Assembly: GCA_024128875.1 (NCBI GenBank)
Contig: JAMYFF010000002.1
Span: forward strand, 434,001-498,000
DNA length: 64,000 nucleotides
Source of the DNA: Salinilacustrithrix flava
GTDB lineage: Bacteria; Actinomycetota; Acidimicrobiia; Acidimicrobiales; Salinilacustritrichaceae
Direction of reading: 5' to 3'
Shown: positions 1 through 9,075 of the stretch, in pieces
How the letters are laid out: each line of letters begins with the position of its first letter
How positions within the stretch are numbered: position 1 is the stretch's first letter
Made by a program: the position numbers and the translations under genes
Notes under the pieces: model-generated
Told to the model about the DNA's origin: nothing
What the model saw: only the letters and a program-made list of their open reading frames with translations
Database searches by the model: none

Positions 1-2
1 TC

Positions 3-2987
3 ACCGAAGACCGGCTCGTCGACGTGCTCTGGCCTGCGGGCGAGCCACCCCGGACCGCCCGCCAATCGCTGCACAACCACATCTCCCGCCTCCGGCAGCG
101 CACCGATCGGGACGCGATCGTCCGGGGAGCATCGGGCTACTGCCTGCACCCCGAGTCCGATGTCGACCTCCGCCGCTTCGAGGCCTGGGTGTCGGCGGTG
201 CGGGCATCGACGTCCGACGACGACGTGCGCGACCTCGCCACCGTCGAGGACCTCCTGTCGATGGCCCGCGAACCACCCGTGCCGGAACTCGGTGACGACG
301 AGGTCGCGGCTGCGTGCCGACGGGCCGTCGACCAGTCGGTCACCGAGCTGCAGGACCGGCGGGCCGAGCTCTTGATCAGCGTCGGCCAGATCGACCGTGC
401 GCTGGTTGAGCTGAAGGAGCTGACGACGGCAGACCCAGGGAGGGAGCGTCGTTGGGAGCTGCTGCTGGTTGCCCTGCAGCGCGCCGGACGTGTCGCCGAG
501 GCCCTGCAGACGTTCCACCGAGCACGCCGGAAGCTGATCGACACGTTCGGGATCGAGCCCGGGCCGCAGCTGCGGTCGCTGCACCATCGCTTGCTCGAAG
601 CGACCGAGCCGGCGCGGGACAGCCCGTCACCCGGGCCGACCTTCGGGCGGGAGCGAGACCTCGAGCAGGTGGGGCACCTGCTCGAGCAGGGGAAGGTCGT
701 CCAGGTCACAGGGCCGGCGGGCATCGGCAAGACCACGTTCCTCGCCGCAGCTGCTCGGAGCTGGCAGGCCGGGCCGGTGTTCCGCGTGGCGTGCGCGGAG
801 AACCCCTGGGCGGCGCTGACGCCGGTCGAGGATCTGCTCCGACGTCTTGCTGCGGCCTCACCGGAGCGCGACGTTCCGCGACGGCTCGCAGACCTGCACG
901 ACCCGGTGGACCGGGAGGCACTCGGCCGCCTGCGGGAGCCGGAAGGCGTGACCGTACGAGCCACCAGGGCGATCACGCAGGCACTGGCCGCGCTCGACCA
1001 CCCCCTGCTGCTCGTCGACGACATCGACCGCGCCGGGCCGAGCACCCAGGACGTCCTCCTGACGGTCGCTGCCGACCCCGCGGTGGCCTGCCTGCTGACC
1101 GGGCGCTTCGAGCACGCCCCCGCGATGGACCTCCCCGATCACGAGGCGTTCCCGCTCTCAGGACTGGAACCCGACGCACTGACTGCGTTGGCGGCGCACG
1201 CGGGCCACGCCCGAGCGGAAGCGGGGGCGGTGGGACGGTGGCTGCACGAGCACACGAGCGGCCACCCCCTCTACGCGCTCGAGCTCTTGGCGTCGCTCGG
1301 GGAGGAGCGGCCGTGGGTGCCCGGGGAGCGCGACGACGGGCTGTCGTTGAGTCCCTCGCTCCTGGCGCTGGTCCATGCACGACTCGGTGGGGTCCCTCCT
1401 GGCTGTCGCCCCCTGCTCGATGCAGCTGCGGTCGGTGGAGATCCGGTGGAGGTCTCCCTGCTGCGTGGCGTCGCCGACATCGGGCAGCTCGACGGGCTCA
1501 TCGCGAGCGGCGTCCTCGTCCGCGAGCAGGGCCGCCTCCGCTTCGCCCACTCCCTGCTGGCGAAGGTCGCCTACGACCTGGTGCCGAGCGGGCGGCGGAA
1601 GGAGCTGCACCACGCGGTCGGGCTGCGCTGCTATGACCCGGCAGTCCGGGCCCAGCACCTCGCCCGGACGGCCGAGCTCGATCCGGATGCCGCAGTGGCC
1701 GCGCTGGTCGCCGCCGGGCGCGCCTCCCTCGTCGCCGAGGCCTACGCGGATGCCTCCGCCTGGTTCACGCAGGCGGCAGACATCGCGGAGACCCACGGCT
1801 GGGGGCGTGCCGCGGTGCTGGACCTGCAGCTGGAGGCGCGCGACTGCGATCGGCTGGACGGGCGGCCCGGGCACGCGGAGCCGCTGCTCGACATCGCCGA
1901 GGAGGCGCTGCGGCTCGGGCACGCCGACCTGCGCCGGCGAGCGACGGTGAGCGCGGTGCAGCTGGGCGAGGCCGTGGACGCCGGCCCATTGCAGGAGCGG
2001 GCCGCCGCCGTCGCGGACGCGGCCATCGCCGTCGAGACCGATGCGAAGTGGCGCGGCCGCATCTTGGCGACGGCCAGCATCCTGCACTCGATCTCCGGGG
2101 AGCCGGACCGATGCCGGGACATGTTCCTCGAGGCCATGGCCGGGCTCGATCCGGGCGATGACCACGCGGCCTGCGAGGTGCTGCCCTACGCCTACATGGC
2201 GCTCGGCCACCCCGACGACCTCCCGGCCCGGGAGGCCGCGGCCACCGATCTTCACCGCGCGGCGCGCCGCACGGGAGATCGAGCCGCCGAGTGGGAGGCG
2301 AACCACCTGCGTTGCTCCGTGGCCATGTTCCGCGGCGACGGAGCAGCGCTCCGCACGGCGTTCGACGAGTGCGAGCGGCTCCTGGCCGACGCCGGCGCCG
2401 CGGGTCGCCGGTGGTCGAACCGGTACCTCGCCGCGGCCATCGCGGCGATCGACGAACGCTACGACGACGCAGAGGCCCTGACCGAGGACGTACTCGCCAC
2501 CGGGAGCGGGGTCGCCCCGGCCCGAGCGATGTCGACCGCGTCCGGGCACCTCCTCGGCATCCGGTGGCAGCAGGGCCGGCTCGGGGAGCTCGCCGATCCG
2601 CTCGAGTTCCTCATCGGCGAGCAGCCGGAGATCCCGGCGTGGAAGGCCGCTGGGAGCCTCGTGCTGGCCGAGCGCGACCCGGCACGCGCTGCACAGCTCT
2701 TCGACGACGTCGTGGTCGACGGCGGGGTCACCCTGCCCCGGGACTTCACGTGGCTCGCCGGCGTGCTCTGCCTCGGCGGCGCTGCCGTGCGCCTGGCCGA
2801 CCCCGAGCGGGCGCGCCGGGTCCTCCCGCACCTCGCCCCCTACACCCACCTCACCTGCTGGCAAGGGACCTGCACCTACGGACCCGTGGCCACGATCGCC
2901 GCCGACGTGGCTGTGCTCACAGGCGACCCACGGGAGACCGGTTGGCGCGAGACGAGTCGGGCCCTCCTCGCCGACCTGCGCCGCTGA
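3..2987 (+). CDS. SARP/BTAD-type transcriptional regulator with AAA ATPase module, 5' truncated by window edge
   Basis: The reading frame is open from base 3, before any start codon, so the N-terminus lies outside the window. What remains opens inside an OmpR/SARP winged-helix domain (the LVDVLWP and LHNHISRLRQR stretches are typical of its recognition helix and wing). A bacterial transcriptional activator (BTAD) domain of TPR-like helices follows to about base 600. A P-loop ATPase comes next, with Walker A GPAGIGKT near base 712 and a Walker B-like run LLLVDDID near base 1010, and then about 600 residues of helical repeats. This is the AfsR/large-SARP architecture: DNA binding controlled by nucleotide and a C-terminal sensor-like repeat. 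No antibiotic or secondary-metabolite cluster follows it, so its target is unknown. It ends 46 bases before the enoyl-CoA hydratase. Confidence 0.85.
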   Translation, partial: TEDRLVDVLWPAGEPPRTARQSLHNHISRLRQRTDRDAIVRGASGYCLHPESDVDLRRFEAWVSAVRASTSDDDVRDLATVEDLLSMAREPPVPELGDDEVAAACRRAVDQSVTELQDRRAELLISVGQIDRALVELKELTTADPGRERRWELLLVALQRAGRVAEALQTFHRARRKLIDTFGIEPGPQLRSLHHRLLEATEPARDSPSPGPTFGRERDLEQVGHLLEQGKVVQVTGPAGIGKTTFLAAAARSWQAGPVFRVACAENPWAALTPVEDLLRRLAAASPERDVPRRLADLHDPVDREALGRLREPEGVTVRATRAITQALAALDHPLLLVDDIDRAGPSTQDVLLTVAADPAVACLLTGRFEHAPAMDLPDHEAFPLSGLEPDALTALAAHAGHARAEAGAVGRWLHEHTSGHPLYALELLASLGEERPWVPGERDDGLSLSPSLLALVHARLGGVPPGCRPLLDAAAVGGDPVEVSLLRGVADIGQLDGLIASGVLVREQGRLRFAHSLLAKVAYDLVPSGRRKELHHAVGLRCYDPAVRAQHLARTAELDPDAAVAALVAAGRASLVAEAYADASAWFTQAADIAETHGWGRAAVLDLQLEARDCDRLDGRPGHAEPLLDIAEEALRLGHADLRRRATVSAVQLGEAVDAGPLQERAAAVADAAIAVETDAKWRGRILATASILHSISGEPDRCRDMFLEAMAGLDPGDDHAACEVLPYAYMALGHPDDLPAREAAATDLHRAARRTGDRAAEWEANHLRCSVAMFRGDGAALRTAFDECERLLADAGAAGRRWSNRYLAAAIAAIDERYDDAEALTEDVLATGSGVAPARAMSTASGHLLGIRWQQGRLGELADPLEFLIGEQPEIPAWKAAGSLVLAERDPARAAQLFDDVVVDGGVTLPRDFTWLAGVLCLGGAAVRLADPERARRVLPHLAPYTHLTCWQGTCTYGPVATIAADVAVLTGDPRETGWRETSRALLADLRR

Positions 2988-3033
2988 CAGCGCACCTCCG
3001 ACCGGATGCCGCTGTTGGCTACGGTCGTTGCCA

Positions 3034-3831
3034 ATGACCGACTCGCACATCCGCTACGAGGTCGACGACGGGATCGCCACGATCACCATCGACCGGCCCG
3101 AGAAGCGCAACGCCATGACCTACGCGGTCCTGGCCGACTTCACCGACGCCGTGTGGCAGGCCTCCGACGACGAGGCCGCCCGGGTCGTGATCATCACCGG
3201 CGCCGGCGGGGCCTTCTGCGCCGGCACCGACCTGTCCGAGCTCGACGACACGCCCGAGGACGAACGGGGCACCCGCTCCGGCCGGGCGGACACCGGCGAG
3301 CGCGCCCGGCCGCCGTGGCCGATCGTGCAGTGCCCGAAGCCCGTGATCGCCGCCATCGACGGCGCCGCCGTGGGCATGGGCGTGGAGTTCGCCACCCAGG
3401 CCGACGTCCGCATCGCCAGCGACCGGGCCAAGCTCGGGTGGATCTTCGTGAAGCGGGGCCTGGTGCCCGACACCGGCGCCGGCAGCTACCTGCTGCCCCG
3501 CATCGTCGGGGCCACCGAAGCCCTGCGCCTGCTGCTGTCCGGTGAGGTCATCGACGCCGAGGAGGCCCTCCGCATCGGCTTCGTCACCCAGGTGGTGGCC
3601 CCCGACGACCTGCTGGCCGCCGCCCGCACCGAGGCGGAGCGCTACCTGGAGGCCTCCCCCTTCGCCGTCGCCCGCACCAAGCGGCTGACCTACCAGGCCA
3701 TGGCGGCCGAGGCGTCGGCCCACGTGGCCGAGACCGGTCGCCTGCTGCAGGAGTGCTTCCACTCCGAGGACCACGCCGAGGGCGTGGCCTCCTTCCTCGA
3801 GCGGCGCCCGGCGCGCTTCACGGGCCGATGA
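3034..3831 (+). CDS. enoyl-CoA hydratase/isomerase (crotonase superfamily)
   Basis: A 265-residue crotonase fold protein. The first oxyanion-hole segment is GAGGAFCAGTDLSEL near residues 60-75 and the second is AAIDGAAVGMGVEF near residues 108-121, the usual pair that stabilises the thioester enolate. The C-terminal helical region is intact and length is normal for the family (about 260). An in-frame TTG lies 6 bases upstream; the ATG at 3034 is preferred. The stop overlaps the next start by ATGA, so it is probably co-translated with the phosphotransferase-like gene and TesB. Likely role: hydration or isomerisation of an acyl-CoA in beta-oxidation or a related degradation route. Substrate cannot be read from sequence. 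Confidence 0.88.
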   Translation: MTDSHIRYEVDDGIATITIDRPEKRNAMTYAVLADFTDAVWQASDDEAARVVIITGAGGAFCAGTDLSELDDTPEDERGTRSGRADTGERARPPWPIVQCPKPVIAAIDGAAVGMGVEFATQADVRIASDRAKLGWIFVKRGLVPDTGAGSYLLPRIVGATEALRLLLSGEVIDAEEALRIGFVTQVVAPDDLLAAARTEAERYLEASPFAVARTKRLTYQAMAAEASAHVAETGRLLQECFHSEDHAEGVASFLERRPARFTGR

Positions 3832-4859
3832 GCGGCGCCGAGGTCCCCGTCGGCATCGAGCTCGCGGGCGTGCACCGCTGGTTCCAGGACCACGTCGGCG
3901 ACGTCGGCGCGGCCGACGAGCTGCAGATCGACCAGGTCCAGGGCGGGCACTCGTGCCTGACCTACATCGTGCGCGCCGCCGACGGCACGAGGTACGTGCT
4001 GCGCCGCCCGCCGGTCGGGCACCTGCTGGCCAGCGCGCACGACGTGCTGCGCGAGCACCGCGTCATCACCGCCCTCGCAGACACCGACGTGCCGGTCGCA
4101 CCGGTGGTCGGCGCCTGCGAGGACCCCGAGGTCACCGGCGCACCCTTCTACGTGATGGCCTTCGTCGACGGGCCGGTGCTCCACGACCGGGCCGCCGCCG
4201 AGCGCCTCGACATCGCGGCTCGACAGCGGGCCGCCGAGTCGATGATCGACGTGCTCGTCGCCCTCCGCGACGTCGACCCCGACGCCGTCGGGCTCGGCGA
4301 CTTCGCCAAGCGCAGCGACTACCTGGGTCGCCAGCTCCGCCGCTGGCACGGCCAGTGGGAGGCGGCCGACACCCGCCCGATGCCCGGCATGGCCCCGCTG
4401 CACGACTGGCTGGTCGAGAACCAGCCCGAGGAGGGCCCGGCCGGCATCGTCCACGGCGACTTCCGCCTCGGCAACGTCATCCACGCCTCCGACGGCTCGG
4501 TGGCCGCGCTGCTCGACTGGGAGCTGTGCACGCTCGGCCCGCCGGCCGCGGACCTGTCGTACCTGCTGAGCTGGTGGGTGGACCCCGCCGGCACCCGGGC
4601 CGACGCGGCATCGGCCGCCGAGGGCTTCCCCGACCGGGCCCAGCTCGTGGCCTGGTACGAGGAGCGCACCGGCGAGGCCGCCCGCGGCCTCGACTACTGG
4701 CTCGCCTTCCACGCCTGGCGGTCTGCGTGCATCGCGGCCGGCGTCTACACCCGGTACAAGGCCGGGCAGATGGGTGCCGGGGCCGACGACCTGACGCGCT
4801 TCGAGGACTCGGTCGAGCACTCGATCCACACCGGGCTCGTCGCCGCCGGCATCGCCTGA
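3828..4859 (+). CDS. aminoglycoside phosphotransferase-like kinase (APH family, acyl-CoA dehydrogenase-associated type)
   Basis: A 343-residue protein kinase-like fold of the APH/choline kinase group. The catalytic loop HGDFRLGN is at residues 209-216 (D211 the presumed base, N216 a metal ligand) and the second metal motif LLDWE has its aspartate at D230. The N-terminal half has the nucleotide-binding strand pair with YVLRRPP. Homologues in actinobacteria and in the N-terminus of human ACAD10/11 sit with acyl-CoA dehydrogenase genes and phosphorylate 4-hydroxyacyl-CoAs; neighbours here (crotonase and thioesterase) fit that rather than drug resistance. It starts in a 4-base ATGA overlap with the hydratase. 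The choice between hydroxyacyl-CoA and another substrate is inference. Confidence 0.82.
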   Translation: MSGAEVPVGIELAGVHRWFQDHVGDVGAADELQIDQVQGGHSCLTYIVRAADGTRYVLRRPPVGHLLASAHDVLREHRVITALADTDVPVAPVVGACEDPEVTGAPFYVMAFVDGPVLHDRAAAERLDIAARQRAAESMIDVLVALRDVDPDAVGLGDFAKRSDYLGRQLRRWHGQWEAADTRPMPGMAPLHDWLVENQPEEGPAGIVHGDFRLGNVIHASDGSVAALLDWELCTLGPPAADLSYLLSWWVDPAGTRADAASAAEGFPDRAQLVAWYEERTGEAARGLDYWLAFHAWRSACIAAGVYTRYKAGQMGAGADDLTRFEDSVEHSIHTGLVAAGIA

Positions 4860-4863
4860 TCCG

Positions 4864-5664
4864 GTGGCCGATCGCGCCACCACCATGGCGGAGCGCCTGG
4901 CGCTCGAGGCATCCGGCTCCGACGAGCTGCGAAGCCGCGACCCGGCCGACGCCCGCCACGTCTACGGCGGGTGGCTGATCGCCCAGGCGCTGCGGGCCGC
5001 CGGCACCACGGTGGATCCCGACCGCCACGCCATCGCCGTCCACGCGTCGTTCGTCGTGGCCGGCACACCGGAGGAGCACGTCCGCTACCGGGTGGAGCGC
5101 ACCCGCGACGGCTCGAGCTTCACCACCCGGCGGGTCACGGCCTTCCAGGATGCGGGCACGGTGCTCGTGCTGACCGCGGACTTCCAGCGCGACGAGCCCG
5201 GCGCCGACTACGAGCTCCCCGTCGTGCCCGGCATCCCCGGACCGGAGGGCCTGACGACGGGCCGCTACGACAACCCGCTGCTCGAGAGTCGGGACGTGCC
5301 GGTCGACGCCGTGGCCGGCGGCCTGCCCCACACGCGGCGGGCGTGGTTCCGGGTCCGGGCACCGCTGCCCCCCGAGCCGGACCTGCACCTGCAGACGGTG
5401 GCCTACCTCAGCGACTTCGGCGCGACCCGCGCCGTGCGCGAGCCCCACGCCCACCTGGCCGACGACGCCCGGCGCATCTCGATGTCGCTCGACCACAGCA
5501 TCTGGTTCCACCGGCCTGTGGACGCGTCGGGCTGGCTCCTGTCGGAGATGACCCCGATCGCGTCCGGTCGCGGCCGGGGCCTGGCCATCGGTTCGGTCCG
5601 CACCGAGGACGGCCGCCTCGTCGCCACGATCGCCCAGGAAGCCCTCCTCCGAGAACGTCCCTGA
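4864..5664 (+). CDS. tesB: acyl-CoA thioesterase II (TesB family)
   Basis: A 266-residue double-hotdog thioesterase. The N-terminal hotdog carries VYGGWLIAQAL and HASFVVAG. The C-terminal hotdog carries the family signature SLDHSIWFHRP, whose aspartate matches Asp204 of E. coli TesB, and the AQEALLR ending supplies the catalytic glutamine. It hydrolyses acyl-CoA to free acid and CoA. The GTG at 4864 lies 4 bases after the preceding stop; an ATG at 4885 is an alternative start. It completes a three-gene acyl-CoA set with the hydratase and APH-like kinase. Ends 54 bases before recC, so read-through into recCBD is possible. Confidence 0.88.
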   Translation: MADRATTMAERLALEASGSDELRSRDPADARHVYGGWLIAQALRAAGTTVDPDRHAIAVHASFVVAGTPEEHVRYRVERTRDGSSFTTRRVTAFQDAGTVLVLTADFQRDEPGADYELPVVPGIPGPEGLTTGRYDNPLLESRDVPVDAVAGGLPHTRRAWFRVRAPLPPEPDLHLQTVAYLSDFGATRAVREPHAHLADDARRISMSLDHSIWFHRPVDASGWLLSEMTPIASGRGRGLAIGSVRTEDGRLVATIAQEALLRERP

Positions 5665-5718
5665 AGCCCGCGTCGGGTGGTCGGCGCTGTCACGGCGATC
5701 GACTACGAAGGGGCGGAG

Positions 5719-8700
5719 ATGTTCACGATCCACCGCTCGGAGCGGGCCGACGCGCTCGTGGACGGCCTCGTCGAGGTCGTGGCCACGCCGTTGCCCGACC
5801 CGTTCGCGGCCGAGGTCGTGGCCGTGCCCACGCGCGGCGTCGAGCGCTGGCTCACCCACCGGCTGGGAGCGACCGTCGGCGCCAGCCCGGGCCGGTCCGA
5901 CGGCGTGTGCGCCAACGTCGAGTTCCCCTTCCCCGGCCGCCTCGTCGGTGACGTGCTGGCCGTGGCCACCGGCGTCGACCGGGACGAGGACCCCTGGCGG
6001 CCCGAGCGCCTGGTGTGGCCGGTGCTCAGCGTGCTGGACCGCTGCGCCGGCGAGCCGTGGCTGCGCATGGTCGGCGCCCACCTCGGCATGCGGGGTCCGG
6101 GTGTGGAGGCCGACGAGCACGACGCGCTGCGCCGCCGGCGCCGGCATCCCGCGGCCCGCCACATCGCCGAGCTGTTCGACCGCTACGGCGTGTTCCGCCC
6201 GGCGATGGTCCTGTCGTGGCTGGACCGCACGAGCACGGACGACGAGGCCGACCCCGACCTGCCGCCGGATGCCCGCTGGCAGCCCGAGCTGCTGCGCCGG
6301 GTGCGCGACCACGTCGGCGTGGCCTCCCCACCCGAGCGCATCGCCGACGCCGTCGAGCGGCTGCGGGCCGACGCCGTCGACCTCGACGACGTCGTGCCCG
6401 ACCGGGTCTCGCTGTTCGGCCTGACCCGCCTGCCCGCCACCTACCTCGAGGTGCTCCGCGCCCTGGCGACCCACCGCGACGTGCACCTGTTCGCGCTGCA
6501 CCCGTCGCTGGCGCTGTGGGACCGGATCGCCGAGGCCCACGCCGACGTGGTTCCCCGCGTGGCGGCAGGGCTGTCCCGCGCCGAGGACCCGACGCGCCGG
6601 GAACCGCAGCACCCGCTGCTCGCCACCTGGGCCCACGACAGCCGCGAGATGCAGCTGGTGCTGTCGGCGGCGGGCGAGGCCGAGGTCGCCCACCGGTCCC
6701 CGGCGCCGCCCCATCGACCCGACACGCGGCTGGCTCGGCTGCAGGACGCCATCCACCGGGACGAGGCCCCGGCGCCGGGCGAGCCCCGCCCCGACCCCGA
6801 CGACCGGTCCGTGCAGGTGCACGCCTGCCACGGCCGGGGCCGTCAGGTCGAGGTGCTCCGCGACGCCATCTGCCACCTGCTCGCCGCCGATCCGACCCTG
6901 GAGCCCCGCGACGTCATCGTCCTGTGCCCCGACATCGACGAGTACGCGCCGCTGCTGCACGCCACGTTCGGCTCCCGGGACCCCGACGACCCCGAGCAGC
7001 TGCCCGGGCCGCCCGTGCTCCCCTACCGCTTGGCCGACCGGTCGCTGCGCCAGACGAACCCGCTGCTCGGCGCGCTGGCGGACCTGCTCGACCTGCTCGA
7101 CGACCGGCTGACCGCCACCGAGGTCCTGCGCTTCGCCGGCCGCCCGCCGGTGCGCCGCCGCTTCGCGTTCGACGACGACGCCCTCGAGCGGATCGCCGGC
7201 TGGGTCGAGGACAGCGGCGTGCGCTGGGGCCTCGACGCCGAGCACCGCCGGCCGTGGTCGCTGCAGTCCGTCGCCGACCACACCTGGCGGGCCGGCCTCG
7301 ACCGGCTCCTGCTCGGCGTGGCCATGGACACCGACGACGCCCGCACCGTCGGCGGCCGCCTCCCGCTCGACGACGTGGACAGCGGCGACATCGACCTGGC
7401 CGGGCGCCTGGCCGAGCTCGTCGACCGCCTGGACGCGGTGGTGGCGCACTGCTGCGAGGACCGACCGGTCGGCGACTGGGTCGGCCTCCTGGGCGAGGCC
7501 ACCGACCTGCTGCTGGCCGCCCCGCCGGCCGAGGCGTGGCAGCGGGTGCAGGTGGACGCCGTGCTCCGCGACGTCCTGGCCGAGTCGTCGCGCGGGGGCA
7601 CCTCCAACGACCGGCCCCTGTCGCTCGCCGAGATCCGCTCGCTGCTGGCCGCCCGCCTGGCCGGCATGCCGACCCGGGCCGACTTCCGCACCGGCGCCAT
7701 CACCATGTGCACCCTCGTGCCGATGCGCGCCGTGCCGCACCGCGTCGTGTGCGTGCTCGGCCTCGACGACGGCGTCTTCCCCCGCACGTCGCGCACCGAC
7801 GGCGACGACCTGCTCCAGCGGGTGCCGCTGGTCGGCGACCGCGACCCCCGCACCGAGGACCGCCAGCTCCTGCTCGACGCGGTGCTCGCCGCCGAGGAGT
7901 CCCTCGTCCTCACCTACACGGGTCACGACGAGCGCACGAACGAGGAGCGGGCGCCGTCGGTCCCCCTCATCGAGCTGCTCGCCGTGGTGGGCGACGACGT
8001 GGTCACCCACCACCCGCTCCAGCCCTTCGACCCCGACGCCTTCGCCGACGACTCGCCCTGGAGCTTCGATCCGGTCCAGCTCGCCGGCGCCCGGGCCGTC
8101 GTGGGCGAGCGGGTGGCGCCCCCGCCGTTCCTGTCCGGCGCGCTCGAGGCGTGCGAGGAGACCTCCGTCGGCCTCGACGAGCTCGTCCGCTTCGTGCAGG
8201 ACCCCCTGCGCGAGCTGCTGCGCCAGCGGCTCGGGATGTCCACCTGGGACGACGACGACCAGCTGCCAGACGCCATCCCGATCGAGCTCGACGCCCTGCA
8301 GCGCTGGGGCGTGGGCCAGCGCATCCTGCGCCAGCTGCTCGCCGGCATCGACCTCGACGCGGCCGTCCGGGCCGAGATCGCCAGCGGCACGCTGCCGCCC
8401 GGCGAGCTGCGCCACGCGCTGCTCACCGACGTGGCCAACACCGCCGGCGCCATCCACCACCTCGCCGTGGAGGAGGGTGTGGCCGGCCCGCCAACGTCGG
8501 TGGAGGTCGACGTCGACGCCGACCTGTTCGAGGCCGGCAGCCCGCCCGTGCGGGTGCTCGGCACCGTGCCCGGCGTGCACGGCGACACGGTGGCGGAGGT
8601 GTCGTTCTCCTCGCTCAGCCCCAAGACCCGGCTGGCCCTGTGGGTGCGGCTGCTGGCGGTAAGCGCGGCGCGGCCCGAGCGGGAGTGGCGCACGCTCGGC

Positions 8701-9075
8701 ATCGGCCGGGCCCGCAACGGCGGCAAGGTCGTGCGACATCGAGCCCTGGACGGGCCCGCCGAGCACCGCGCCGCCGAGGCCGCCCGGCTCCTCGGCCGCA
8801 TCGTCGCCCTGCGCCAGCGCGGGCTGCGCGAACCGCTCCCCCTGCCCTGCAAGACCGCCGAGGCGTGGGCCAGCGCCGCCCACCGGGACCAGGACACCCG
8901 GGGCGCGGCCGGGCAGTGCTGGTCGGGGGGGAAGTTCGGCGGCGACGCCGACGATGCAAGCGCGGTGCGCATCTGGGGCGAGGGCGCCACCCTCGACCAG
9001 CTCCTCGCTGCCGGGCTCGACCCGCTGGCCCGACACCTGTGGGACCCGATCCTGGTGCGGGAGTCGTGGCGATGA
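5719..9075 (+). CDS. recC: exodeoxyribonuclease V subunit gamma RecC
   Basis: A 1118-residue RecC-type protein. The N-terminus (HRSERADALVDGL, then VVAVPTRGVERWL) is the inactivated helicase-like start seen in RecC, and GLDDGVFPR with a C-terminal nuclease-like fold without catalytic residues follows. RecC holds RecB and RecD, splits the duplex and scans for Chi during double-strand break repair. The ATG at 5719 is chosen because a purine-rich GGGGCGGAG sits just upstream; the frame is open to a GTG at 5677. Its TGA overlaps the recB start (ATGA). Gene order C-B-D is the mycobacterial arrangement; length matches mycobacterial RecC (about 1100). Confidence 0.92.
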   Translation: MFTIHRSERADALVDGLVEVVATPLPDPFAAEVVAVPTRGVERWLTHRLGATVGASPGRSDGVCANVEFPFPGRLVGDVLAVATGVDRDEDPWRPERLVWPVLSVLDRCAGEPWLRMVGAHLGMRGPGVEADEHDALRRRRRHPAARHIAELFDRYGVFRPAMVLSWLDRTSTDDEADPDLPPDARWQPELLRRVRDHVGVASPPERIADAVERLRADAVDLDDVVPDRVSLFGLTRLPATYLEVLRALATHRDVHLFALHPSLALWDRIAEAHADVVPRVAAGLSRAEDPTRREPQHPLLATWAHDSREMQLVLSAAGEAEVAHRSPAPPHRPDTRLARLQDAIHRDEAPAPGEPRPDPDDRSVQVHACHGRGRQVEVLRDAICHLLAADPTLEPRDVIVLCPDIDEYAPLLHATFGSRDPDDPEQLPGPPVLPYRLADRSLRQTNPLLGALADLLDLLDDRLTATEVLRFAGRPPVRRRFAFDDDALERIAGWVEDSGVRWGLDAEHRRPWSLQSVADHTWRAGLDRLLLGVAMDTDDARTVGGRLPLDDVDSGDIDLAGRLAELVDRLDAVVAHCCEDRPVGDWVGLLGEATDLLLAAPPAEAWQRVQVDAVLRDVLAESSRGGTSNDRPLSLAEIRSLLAARLAGMPTRADFRTGAITMCTLVPMRAVPHRVVCVLGLDDGVFPRTSRTDGDDLLQRVPLVGDRDPRTEDRQLLLDAVLAAEESLVLTYTGHDERTNEERAPSVPLIELLAVVGDDVVTHHPLQPFDPDAFADDSPWSFDPVQLAGARAVVGERVAPPPFLSGALEACEETSVGLDELVRFVQDPLRELLRQRLGMSTWDDDDQLPDAIPIELDALQRWGVGQRILRQLLAGIDLDAAVRAEIASGTLPPGELRHALLTDVANTAGAIHHLAVEEGVAGPPTSVEVDVDADLFEAGSPPVRVLGTVPGVHGDTVAEVSFSSLSPKTRLALWVRLLAVSAARPEREWRTLGIGRARNGGKVVRHRALDGPAEHRAAEAARLLGRIVALRQRGLREPLPLPCKTAEAWASAAHRDQDTRGAAGQCWSGGKFGGDADDASAVRIWGEGATLDQLLAAGLDPLARHLWDPILVRESWR

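Noticed and set aside
4477..9036. 1519-codon antisense frame opposite recC and tesB
   Set aside because: Shadow frame; no recognisable domain and skewed Gly/Val/His content.
6015..9071. In-frame upstream extension of recB by about 1000 codons through recC
   Set aside because: The extension is Arg/Pro/Ala-rich noise in the wrong frame of recC; RecB homology starts exactly at the ATG at 9072.
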